64,000 bases of DNA from Toxotes chatareus (Eukaryota; Chordata; Actinopteri; Toxotidae). The DNA lies in the NCBI GenBank assembly GCA_016801885.1, contig CM028900.1:6417501-6481500 (forward strand). Direction: 5' to 3'. Both the position numbers and the translations under genes were made by a program. Under the pieces are notes generated by a model that worked only from the letters and a program-made list of their open reading frames with translations, made no database searches and was not told the DNA's origin. Positions within the stretch are counted from its first letter, which is position 1. Each line of letters opens with the position of its first letter. Shown one piece after another: positions 1 to 11,300 of the stretch.

Positions 1-2593
1 GTCCAGACTTCAGGTAGATGCTTGATATTCCCACTCTGTGTCATGTTCTGTGCAACTTCTGCCAACTCACCAAATACAGACTCAAAAATAGTGGAGTAAT
101 GAGCTCAACAGCTGAATTATGCCCAGTTTTTAGTGTGAGGAGTAGACTAACAGGAAGATTATAAATATGCATGAATCGAGGTGAGTAACTAAAACTGTAA
201 TATCTTTTTCTGACAGTGTTGATCAACACCTAAAATAAAACTTTTCTCCATTATAAAACCTGAGCTATTATAAAAGTCGGACCATTATGAAGAAATTATA
301 ACAGTTAAAACAGCTATTGTAAAGTGATTATGAAGTGAATGAGAGAAAAGCTGACTTCTACTTGGGCTTTACTGGTGAAAACGTTAGATTTGTGTAGCAG
401 TCGCGGAGGCCTGACTAGAATAATGAGTGCCTAACGTCTGGGAGGCAAGCGTAGGGTAGCTGATTCAAGAAACTGGTCATGTTTAGGATATTGCCATGAT
501 TGAAACCAGATGGTACTGCGAAAACATACACTTTTCATTTTTCATTAGGTTCTCATTCGGTGAAAATCCCTAGGATGTAATGTCCCACTCTTTTGAAGAC
601 GAGTCTTAAAATCACGTCAAACTAGCTGCAATGAATATGCCAATGGAATCTATAAGAATATACTCAAGGCTGCAGTTTGTGAGGAACCTGGAAACGTATC
701 TACAGCTCTGTCAACAAACTTATGGGCCCTGATGAAAAACGGCCAATGAACTGGGCAAAGTTCATTCTCCTCATTCACTGAATCAAAGGCCTGGACATGC
801 AGGGGAACCTACTACTGGAACTTGCCTTGAACAAAAGCCTGTAACACCTCCATCCACCCATGTAATGTGTATGCCTGTGCGCATGTTGGCACAGGCCCGA
901 GGGCCAGGAAGATGGTTTGGCAGGGGATCACGAGGAACAGGTCAACATGAAGAGCAAGGGAAGGCAAGGCAGACGGAAGAGTCAAAAGAAACCCGGAGAA
1001 GTCTTTGAATCCAGTGGAATTCCTCTCCTCCTCCGCGGCTCCTCTGGGAGGCGTCAGGAGCCTGTGGAGAGAGCGAGGTAAGACGGGGCCTGTCAGGAAC
1101 AAAGCTCCAAATTCACATGATATGTTTAGCTAAAAGGGTGAAAGAGAAATGAATCAAAGCTTGGCGGGATCAAAGAAACGCAACAATAAAGTCAAGGCGG
1201 TTGCCATGGGACCAGCAGGAGATGCATATCATTTATAAGTTGTTCTTCGGCTCTGTCAGATGTGGAGGGAATTGATTGTTATTGTTTGGAGAATGAACTG
1301 CTGCTGGAGGGGGTTAAGAGCAAGGGTCATCATCGCACAGTGAGAGGAATATATCTTCTCCCTTGTTTTAAACAGCAGCCGTCTGTGATCTGTGTCAGAG
1401 GCCACTGCAGAAGCACCTTCAACTCGTGATAACAGACAACAAGACAGACACAAAGACAACTTTGTCAACCCCGTGAATATCTTATCAGCACAAACCACTG
1501 ATAGGCTAAACATTTGTTTTGCATCTTACTCTGTCAGAGGTTATGATCATTGTTACTGTTTAAATGTGAAATCAAATACACTTAAGCTGTTAACTGGAGA
1601 CTTTCATTTTCATTCATGCAGCGTAATTTTCAATTGAAGAATATCGCAGCAACACCGTGGCAAGGTCTACGCTGTTTGTTTTTGTTTTTTTTTTTAAGCA
1701 TAACTTCATCTAAATTACAAAATACATACATGAAACATCTGCCACTACCCCAGTAAAACGAAGGTGAATCAAATTTTGTTGTCCTCAAAATATTAAAACA
1801 AAAAAAGAAAGGAAGGGAAAGGAAACCAATGTGCCTCTCCAGTATAATGGAATTCCTTAAAGCACAATGAAAACTGATCACAATTAGGGCATAATTCAAA
1901 AAACAAAAAAACAAAACAAAACTGAAAGAGGCAATACTAAGGATAACCTTTAACTCAGATTTAAAAGTCTAACCAACAGGAGCTGTCAATTAGCTTCAGA
2001 TAGGCACCTTTATACATCACATCTGTTGCACTGCTTAGCTGCATATAACAGTGTTCATCTGTATGGTCCCTGTTAAATAAAGAAAAAAAAATGTAATTAT
2101 TATTTGGGTTAAATGAGCCTTTAACTGACTCTGAGACCTCAGTCACTCTGGTGCTGAAGAACTTGCACACAGTAAAATCACATCTAAGCAACACACATCA
2201 GGATTCACTTAAGTCTAAATTAAAGACTTTCACAGTTGCAAAGGATAAAAAAAAATCAGGCTCAGATGTATGCAAGCTCATTTCCACCAGGAACAAGGGG
2301 GAAAAAAAAGATGAAAAGTTAGACATGATAAAAACTAAAATGCTCATGATCAATAAAAAGTTTCACTTCCTAAGTCAAAATTTTTGTGATATTTGGTAAA
2401 ATGCTGACTTATTATCTGATAATTCTGACTTGTGATGAGAAGCTGCACACAAATTATGTTACAGCAAGTGGAACAAATTATTTTGAAATATTCTACTTGT
2501 TTTAATTACCAAGAATTAATAGCTTTCACATATGCGCACATACCTCTAGAAAACCAGCCAATTTGATTGACATGGCAGTGAACATGTCATTAC

Positions 2594-2682
2594 TTTTTTT
2601 TTTTTTTTTTTTTGTAAATGCAGGTGTCTGTTTGTGTGTGATTGTGCATTTCTGTGTTTGTGTGTGTGTGTGTGTGTGTGTG
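2594..2682. repeat. poly-T run and (TG)n microsatellite
   Basis: A T homopolymer at about 2594-2613 is followed by an alternating TG tract at about 2659-2682. This is an ordinary vertebrate microsatellite with no coding content. Confidence 0.9.
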
Positions 2683-3099
2683 CTCGTGCAGTGATGAGAC
2701 CCAGTCTGTCTGCTGCTCTCTCAGACTGCACCCATGAGAGATCCCAAAATAACAACAAAGAGCCCTCAGTGGGTCGGATGAAAGCCCTGTCACCAACCAT
2801 TTCAACACAGAGAGTCTCCTCCCCTACTGTATCTCTGAGTGACACCTCACACATCACATGGAGACAGGAAGGGGAAACAGACTCTCGTATTTGACCGCAA
2901 CAAATATTTCCATATGTTAATGAGACTGTTGTTGGCTTTTAGCAGGTGCCAAATGGGCTCTGATTCTGGGCTCAGTGGTGGTGGGTTTGCCATTTCACTG
3001 CTGATGTTCTCAAATCCCAGGGTCTAGTGGAAGTGAAAGTTGAGAGTTACAAGTGATCAGATGAATATCACATTGCAAACACTTCTTCCAATTCCAGTT

Positions 3100-3625
3100 T
3101 TTAAAGAACGGGTCTGACTAATTTGGGAAATAAGTTTATTTGCTGCCTTGCCAAAAGTCCGATGAGAAGATGGATACCACTCTCATGTCTATACACTACA
3201 TATGCAGGTAAAGCCAGGAGGCGATTAGCATAGCTTAGCATAAAGACTGGAAACAAGGGGAAACTACTAGCCTGGCTCTTTCTAGCCTGGCTCTTTCTTC
3301 TAAGTTCAAAATGACCTCCAAAAATGACCAACCTCTAAAGCTCTCACTATGTTACATCTAGTTTGTAAACTCCACAAGCTGTGTTTTTTATGGAGAGCTA
3401 CCTGCTGTGCATCCTATAGTCTTGTCGTCACTATGTACATGCCAGGTGACCAGGGGTGACTCTAGTCCGAGCCAGGTTTGCTGTTTCCCCCTGCTTTCAG
3501 GCATTGTGGTAAGCTAATAGCCTCTTTGAACCAGCTCCATTCTTAGAGCACGGACATGAGAATGGTAAAGACCCTCTCCTCAAACTGTCAAACTCTCAGG
3601 AAGAAAAGACCAAAAAAGTTAATTT
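3100..3625. mobile_element. Foldback/MITE-like dispersed element, copy 1
   Basis: The left end reads 'tttgggaaataagtttattt', and an internal block shows 'tagcataaagactggaaaca'. The right part, near 3480-3600, has the inverted version ('gctgtttccccctg', 'caaactctcaggaagaaaa'). Near-identical blocks recur at about 10.6-11.1 kb and 16.3-16.75 kb, so this is a family and not chance. There is no protein coding capacity. I recognise the sequence as a common teleost non-autonomous repeat but cannot give its family name. The boundaries are approximate. Confidence 0.7.
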
Positions 3626-3858
3626 CTATTGCTTAGTATAAATCATATGAGTCACTGAAGAAAAAAAAAATAGATATAAATCAATTAAAAATCTCTGCAG
3701 AATGACTATAATAACAAAGTACAATGTCTTTATAATCTACAGATCTGTTACACAGACATAAAGCCCCATCTCCAATGAGAAGTACTTTCTTACACAGTCC
3801 CAACCAGCAGTTAAATCCACAGTGAAAATCCCTCCATGTTCTACTACTGATGTCAGGC

Positions 3859-3877
3859 AAAAAAAAAAAAAAAAAAA
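3859..3877. repeat. poly-A homopolymer
   Basis: A run of about 19 A residues in non-genic DNA. Confidence 0.9.
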
Positions 3878-6800
3878 CTACAAACAGAAGAGAAGGACTC
3901 CATTGTTATTTCTAACTGGTAGAAGCCCTGAGGTTATTTTTCCTCTGCCTTGAAACAAATCAATGAAGCACAACTCACTTTGAACAATTGCACATTTGCT
4001 GAAATCAGATGTGGGTTGAGGAGCCAGCCATCATCGCGCTTATTCTGTTTGTTGACAGAGGAGGACTTTGATAAACAAGACTGTTCTTTGAAACAGGTGC
4101 CCAAGCATGAGTTCAGTTTTGAGAGGCAATTCAGAAAGCTGACTGATTAGAGAGTGTTTGTTATTCTGCATGCAACCATTTGGATTCTGTATATCCTCCC
4201 CAAAGTCACAAAGAGGCTTTTGATATAAACAACGATACTGTTTATTTTTCAGCTAAGATAAGGCAAAAGTCTGACATGGATATTTGCAAAATTTCAGATA
4301 TCGCAGCAGTGAAATCGTCTGTCCTCTCCTGTCACTTTGATAAAAGTGTCAACAAACAATAAAACTTGATAATATCGGCCCCTGCATTGACGATTTCTTT
4401 AGTCAACGGTGCCCCCAAGTGGTTATAGCAGAAGTTGCATGAAATTTCACTTAAGTACAAGTTTTTCTTACAAAGCAATTAACTTTCTAAGTTTTATGAA
4501 ACTTTGCATTCATTGTTATTTAAGGGGCCGTGATTATTCTTGTTAAATGTATAGGTTGCTTTCTCAACTGAAAAACTGAAGTCATGACAATACCACAGTG
4601 TGTTTTCACTGGCTGTTCTACAACAGTAAACACGGCACGCAGTTTTCCCAGTTCACAAACTCAGCTTATCCTCCCTATCAACATATGGAAGTGTTTTTAA
4701 ATCGCTATCTACTAGCAGCAAATGGTCTTAAATCAGTCATTTTAATATCAAAGCACTTAACACTAGAATGATGATTACTTGCAGGTGGATATCCATGCTG
4801 CTTGTCAAGACTGCATTTGAAGAAAATGACTGAGCTCTTATCCGACACGTACAGTACAGCCAGTGTTCAATAGGCAAGATCACATTACAGAAGATTACTT
4901 TGGAGTTTCAGCAATTTTCCCAAATTACACTGGCCTTTGGTCTCTGGTAAACTTGATTGACTTGAATGGTTTTCATTAGAAAGCCTTGCAGAGTCTTTGC
5001 TGTTGATGCTTGTACACAAAAATCGAGGCATTTGAGGGTGAGTGGGTGCAGCTGGGACACTGGAAGTGAAAGGATATGCAAATCCCTCCATGAAATGCTT
5101 CATCGTGTTTAAAGGGAACATAAACTGTGCTATTTGATTTGTGATGCTCATCTGTATTTAACAGGCCTGACACAACCATTTGGCGTCACTTAGCTGTCTT
5201 TAAAAAGAACCGATCGGTAATCCAATGTGCATGAAGTATTGAATCAATACAGGCTTTCACAATCAGTGTGGCGGGAAAGTATTGCAAAGTACGGTGTTTT
5301 GATGCCTTCAGTGTGTGTTCACAGTAACACAAACCTTATGTGATTTACACTCACTGTTGTATTTGAACTTCGGTATAACCCCCCTCTGTCTCTCCCAATC
5401 ATAAGAACAAAATGTGAGTAATGGAAATCAGTTAGATGTCACAAAGAGCCTGAGCCCAGACTGACAAGAAAATAGCCATGAATAACATGACCACCCCTAT
5501 TACCCTCCTAGGAAAATACTTAAGAGAGTGATCCAAAATGAAGAGTAATCCAGATACACTTCCAGTGTCACAAAAAATAAGAGCTATTAATCCTGGCTAG
5601 AGATATTCCCACATTCTCATCAGCTGTTTGGCTGCTCTACCTGCTGCTTCAAAATTCAAATCCAAGAGGTTTATCTGTGAAGAATTAAAGGGTGGTGTCT
5701 CTGCATTACGAAACTAAATCACCCAACCATGCACACAAAGCACAGATTAACTACCAAACTTGGCAACATAAACCTTAATTCTGATAGCACACTGTCACCC
5801 AATGCTCAAATGTTCAAATCTCTGTAACACACAAGTAGCTGCCACTGGAAAGAATTTGACAGTAACAAAACAGGAACACTGCATCTCTCCGAGGTTTCTG
5901 CAGAGATCTGCAGGTTTGTGATGCCATCTTGAGGTGATTTCCTGTCATAGCAAGAAAGTGAAGCACTGTTCAAGTCCTTCAACTTCTACATTCCCCAAAT
6001 ATTAGATGTCACTTAGGAGGTGAGCAGCATGTACTGTAAGCAGAACAGTGACAAGCAAAGTATTTTCTCTGCAGCTTTAATTTGGGACGGACCAACATCG
6101 GAGGAGAAGAAGTGAGAGTCTGGTCAAACAGATCAAAGAAGGGAATTCTATATGATGTGTTCAAATAGAAAATGCTTTGAAGCATTTGTCTGTGGGCTAG
6201 TGTGACTTGAGTAACACTGCTTTGTGAGCACAGGAGGAGGTTAAAGCTTGGACACTGCTTGTAGGGCTATGAGGGTGGTGTCAGGTTGTATTGGTGGGAG
6301 AATGAGGGTCAGCTGTGAAAAATGTACTGAACCCATCACACAAGATCAAGAGGAAGGCTCCACCCATGCCTCAGAACATGTCTGATGCAGCCCCCATGAA
6401 GAGGGCTTTGCCTGGTTCCCTCCCTCATCATCCAGCACGCTATAAAGTTGAAGTAAACATGAAGTCAAGTCAGCCAGGGCAAAATACATCAGTGTACAAA
6501 AATGACATCCTATTTAGACCATAACATTACTTAGATGTTATTATCTCTTCTTTAATCATCTTAGCCCCATTGCATCCAGATTGCATCATTCTAACATGAC
6601 AGTTCAGAGTGTTTAAGAGGCAGGACGCACACACTCCAGCAACAGCCGTCATCCAGCTGACCGCAGCGAGTGGTTTTTGGAATGAGCAACTTACACATCA
6701 AACAATCCCAGACAGCTTGGTTTCTAATGCATCATTAGACAGACTATTCACGTAGCAAATCTCCCATTTGGTGATAGTCATCTATTTAAAACTGGTATGC

Positions 6801-7230
6801 AAGGTATGACAGTAAGACATAAATGCTTTTCTACCTTTAAAGTTGGCCATCGCGTAAATGATGAATCCCCTGTACAAAAACTAAGATGCCCTGGATCGGT
6901 ACAGGCTGCTTATCACATCCAACTTCTTGCACAGCTGCTGCCCTGCCAACATTAAAATCCAGTGGGTTGCAAGGATCCAGCAATGTGACTCCAGCAGCAA
7001 CACCACAGGGCAAGTTACAAGAAAAGTAGTGCCTCAATATTGTGGGCTTATCCACTCCCTTTTAAGAGGATCTGTACTTTGAAAAGCAAAGCTGAGTGCT
7101 TGGGTGGGGGAAGCATGTGGATAAAATTGGCAGTACTTCCACACCAAAAGCATCTGCTTGCTGTTTTAGGATGCCCCTGTACTGTTCGTCAGCTCTGTTA
7201 GCTGGCATGCTTCATCTAATGATCATCACA

Positions 7231-7257
7231 GTGAGGACAGTGAGGACAGTGAGGAGA
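7231..7257. repeat. Short 9-bp tandem repeat
   Basis: The unit 'gtgaggaca' is repeated almost three times, with a last copy ending in 'gaga'. The surrounding DNA has no recognised gene. Confidence 0.8.
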
Positions 7258-8005
7258 GATTCAGATAACAGGCCTTCTAAATCACACCAAAGAATACAGA
7301 AGGCAAGCTCCAAAGTGATTTTACAAAGGATCACAGTGAACCTGGAGTCATTATATTGACAAACAAATTATACGTCTTTGAATCCATAGTTGCAATCATT
7401 TCTGCCTGTCGTGTGATGATGTGTCTAACTGTACTGATGTAGAGTGCTGTGAAAAAGAATTTTCCCCTGGGTAAAATAAAATCTAGCTAATCTACCCAAC
7501 ATATGACAGATGCTGAAACAACAACTTCACCACAAGCAGGATATTACAATTACCAAGATAGCTTATCAATTTTCCATCATGATCTCTCGCTGAACTGTAC
7601 GAGTATCAAAAACTTGCTAAACATAACTACTGCAGCAGGTGTCCAACTGTTCATACGCAGTAGCTCCGATGGGGGACTTATCAGTCAAGTGCATTCAAAT
7701 TTTTACTTCTGATGGAGGACCACACAACAAAAACTCCTGACTTCGTATCATTATCATATATAAGACAAGCCAGTTTATATAACAGTCGAAATTAGCCCCA
7801 CCTCAACCAGATACGCTTCTCCTTACATCTATATGAATCTGTAGTAATGATCCAATAATACATGCATAACACACTATAAATGGGGCTATTCTGTATTATG
7901 ACTAAACATTTGATGTTGAACCAGGTTTTGTTGATACTTATACTTTTAAGGAAAATTTTGAAGACAAGATTTTGACTTGTGAGTAGTTTTTCAACATGCA
8001 ATTAC

Positions 8006-8011
8006 TTTATT
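8006..8011 (-). terminator. Poly(A) signal for the distal asmtl terminal exon
   Basis: The plus strand reads TTTATT, so the minus strand reads AATAAA. It lies about 100 nt downstream of the asmtl stop codon at 8110-8112, the expected distance for the 3' end of the distal terminal exon. Confidence 0.65.
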
Positions 8012-8109
8012 GAAAGATCTTAGTATTTCTTTTCCACGACTGATCAAAGGCCTTGTGTTATAACAAAAATGAATGAAAAACCTGAGGATTTGTGTGCATA
8101 ATTCACTTG

Positions 8110-8315
8110 CTACATTTTAATGGCAATTAAAGCATCTAAGAAATTCATCGTGTGAACCACACAAGTGTTCCCAAATCCATGTTTGCTCAGCATGTCTGCA
8201 TACTTGCTCTCTGTTCTCTCGCTGCCCTCAGTCTGGACAAGCATGTTTAGAGACTGCAGAGCAGAGTAGGGCGTCTGTCCGTCCAACATGGTCTCAGCTA
8301 TGAGCACAGCACATC
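8110..8315 (-). other. asmtl: asmtl distal terminal exon (version b)
   Basis: This terminal coding exon is 206 nt. It has a cttag acceptor and begins with two bases that complete the split Gly codon from the exon ending at 9134. It encodes the C-terminal 68 residues, including LNMLVQTEG, KHGF and NFLDA, and closely matches the canonical C-terminus of vertebrate ASMTL and ASMT. I infer that this is the ancestral, standard terminal exon. An AATAAA lies about 100 nt beyond the stop. Confidence 0.9.
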
Positions 8316-11300
8316 CTAAGACCCAACACAAGAGACTGTTCAAGTTTTTTCATTTAATCTATCACAAAAAAGTACATTTAAAAACGAAGACATCTTATTT
8401 CGATTTGCAGTGGTTGCTTTACATACTCACACCTCTTTATAACATTCTTGTTTCACACGGCTAGTCTTTGATTAACTTGTTTTTGGCAACAACAGAAAGT
8501 GGCCTTCTCTACAAAGTTATTCTGAGTCAAATAAGTCACACTTTGATGCAGAGCATAGCATCCAGGAAGTTGTCTGTACATGTGAAATGCGCTGTAATGA
8601 AACCGTGGTTCTTCAAAAGCAGGCTATATTCGGTTGCACTCCTCTGTTTCCCCTCACCCATGCTGAGGGCCTGCAGCAACCCACAACGTGGGCCTCTTCT
8701 GTCTTCATCCAGGAAGATCTCACTTAGCAGGACTCCGCAGCCTGGCAGCATGGGGCAAGCGCATGATATGTACGCAGATGTACAACTTTAGGGAACAATA
8801 GTGGTGGTTTTGTATCCCCTCATCTACTTGCATAATTTTTTTAGGCAAAGAATAAATCTCAAGGGTGAGGAAAAAAACTAAACTACCTTCAAAGCTTGGC
8901 TTCGCTTGGAACCAGTTTCTTTTAAAGTGCTATTGTACATTTCCCAACAATGCAGTCATTTCCAGCTAATTTTACGCATGATTTTACCAATGTGGACATT
9001 AATGAGTAAAATCAGTTGCTACAGTCTTACGGTAGGAATGAAAAACTGCCAGTTTCACTGGCACGACTGAAAACACCATCCTATGTCAGCATTAACTGAT
9101 CAGTAAAACATATAGTCAGAAAGCTAATTTTACCTGGTGTGCATGCATCTGCGATTTTCCTCAGAAGAATATGCACCTTCTCATCAGACCAGTCATGAAG
9201 AATTCGCGCCAGGATGTACAAGTCTGCTTTAGGCAACTCGTCTTTAAAGAAGTCTCCTGTTGATAAAGTGCAGAAAAAGCCACAATGTCCATTTATATTT
9301 GTCACTTTGGTCACTCAGACCAACAAAATAAGTTAATTACACTACATCTGTGTTTAACCATTACACATTACTGGTCAAGATGGTATTTTTAGTGTGGATA
9401 AACAAACAGACCTGCTAAAAATGATACCCTGTTGTCTGTGTGTAGCGGATGGAAATGTTCACTCATCTCAACAACAGAAGGCAAGTCAAACACCGTCACA
9501 GACAACCCAGGGTGGACTTTAGTAAACTCATAGGCCATGGCACCAGTGCATCCTTGAAATTTAAAACAAAAAAAAAAGATGAGAAGAATTGGTTTATTAT
9601 TCAAGCACAGATTTTTAAGCTTTTGAACTTACCTCCAAGGTCACAGGCTGTTTTAAAACCGGACAGGTCAAAAGCAGTTGCCACAGCTTTTCCTGTAACT
9701 TTAGCAATACTGTGCATTGCATTCATGAATCTCAGTTTCACTTCCTCACTGTTGTAGTATGTGTCCTTTGAACAGAGAAATATGAAAGAGATGAATAAGA
9801 AATAGCATCTGTAAAACATTTTTTAACATGATATAACCTGCATCATTTAAATCTGAGGCTGACCTTGAAGATAATCACCTGAAATACATCCTTAGATTTC
9901 TTGCCAAAGACCTTCTCATGTTGGTTGGTGCCATCCCGCACAGCACTCTCAAGGTGGGAGAAAAGAGGCCACACCGTGTTGTTACAGTGCTGGATGTATC
10001 CATGCAGCGAAAAAGGTGCATCTGACCACAAAAAACGCACCGCCAGATCTGTGTTCTCATACACAGGCTTCTGGCATGCTGGGAGTAAAACAAAGATAAT
10101 AATAAAACAAGAGAGAGGTTTATTTTAAGTGTATTAAATGCTTCAAAAAGTGATTGTCATGTAATTATCAACAGAGCTGAGCGCTGACTAACTTCTCTCT
10201 TTGCTCTTCAACAGTCCCAGAGACACACAAGCCTCCAGCAGGCACTCAGTTCCCTTCACAGAGGCTTTGATCTCCTGGGCCACCTGTGCTGTATCCAGCC
10301 CTGGTCTCCTCTGTAGCAGGTCAAACACACACAGCTTGGATGCTGTAAACAGCGCCTGGAACATTTTTGGAAAGGCAGAATGGATACGAAGGAAAAACAC
10401 ACTTTTATTTACGTGAATGTGACATGTGATGTCAGACAATGTGCTGTCTGGTGCTTGCACATTGTGGAAGATTGAGAAACGCATGCATGTTTCCTTTGTT
10501 CATTAAAACAAAAAAAAAAAAAGCAGATTTTCTTGTGTTGCACTACAGTTCCAAAGTGGTGCACTAACCAGTGTATTGCACATCAAAAAAGGCCACTTTT
10601 AAAAGTCTTAAAAGAACAGTTCAACAGTTTGGGAAATACTCTTCTTCACTTCTTTCTTTCCTCGAGAGTTAGGTAAGAAGATCAACACCGCTCTGGCCAC
10701 TGAACATGAACCAGCACCTCTAAACCCCACAATTAGCACACATTATCTTGTTTGTTCGATCTGTACCCTGGAGGCTTGTGGTCACCTTGTGGTTGCCAGG
10801 CAACGAGCAGAGACTACAGGATGCCGCTGCACCTGAACCAGAAATAGTGCAGCGCTTAACCCCCTTGTAAAACCACATCTTCGTGCGCGTCTGTTTTTTG
10901 TACGGATTAAACAAACACAATATGACATGTTAATTAGTGAGCTTTAGGTCCTCGTTATCAGGTTGGTCTTCCTTTGAGAGGAAAGTTTAGCTGTTTCCCC
11001 TTGTTTCCAGTCTGTATGCTAGGACTTTATGTTGTAGCTTCATATTTAACCGACAGATATGAGCGCGGTATCAATGTTCTCATCTAACTCTTATCAAGAA
11101 AGAGAGAATAAGTGTATTTCCCAAAATGTCAAACCCTAACCCTGCTCCTTCAAGCTGAGCTAAATAGTTCTTTGCATACTCTAGGAGTCAACTACAACAA
11201 TGGCAAACATTAAAAGTTAATCACCATGAAAAAGCCATCACATACAGCTTAAAGGTAAATATATGCAGTTTATACCAATTACCTTTGAGGCTTTGAATCC

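Larger units (their letters stand above)
1..8000. other. Region without a supported gene, downstream of asmtl
   Basis: I find no exon chain, no conserved protein segment and no RNA gene here. Short open frames occur on both strands but lack splice sites in consistent phase or recognisable motifs. The region contains a foldback repeat near 3.1-3.6 kb, a TG microsatellite near 2.66 kb and several A/T homopolymers. A stretch near 7441-7490 resembles the start of another dispersed fish repeat, but this is weak. Confidence 0.6.

Noticed and set aside
812..1102. 96-codon minus-strand open frame
   Set aside because: No recognised domain, no splice context and no partner exons. The composition follows local GC-rich sequence.
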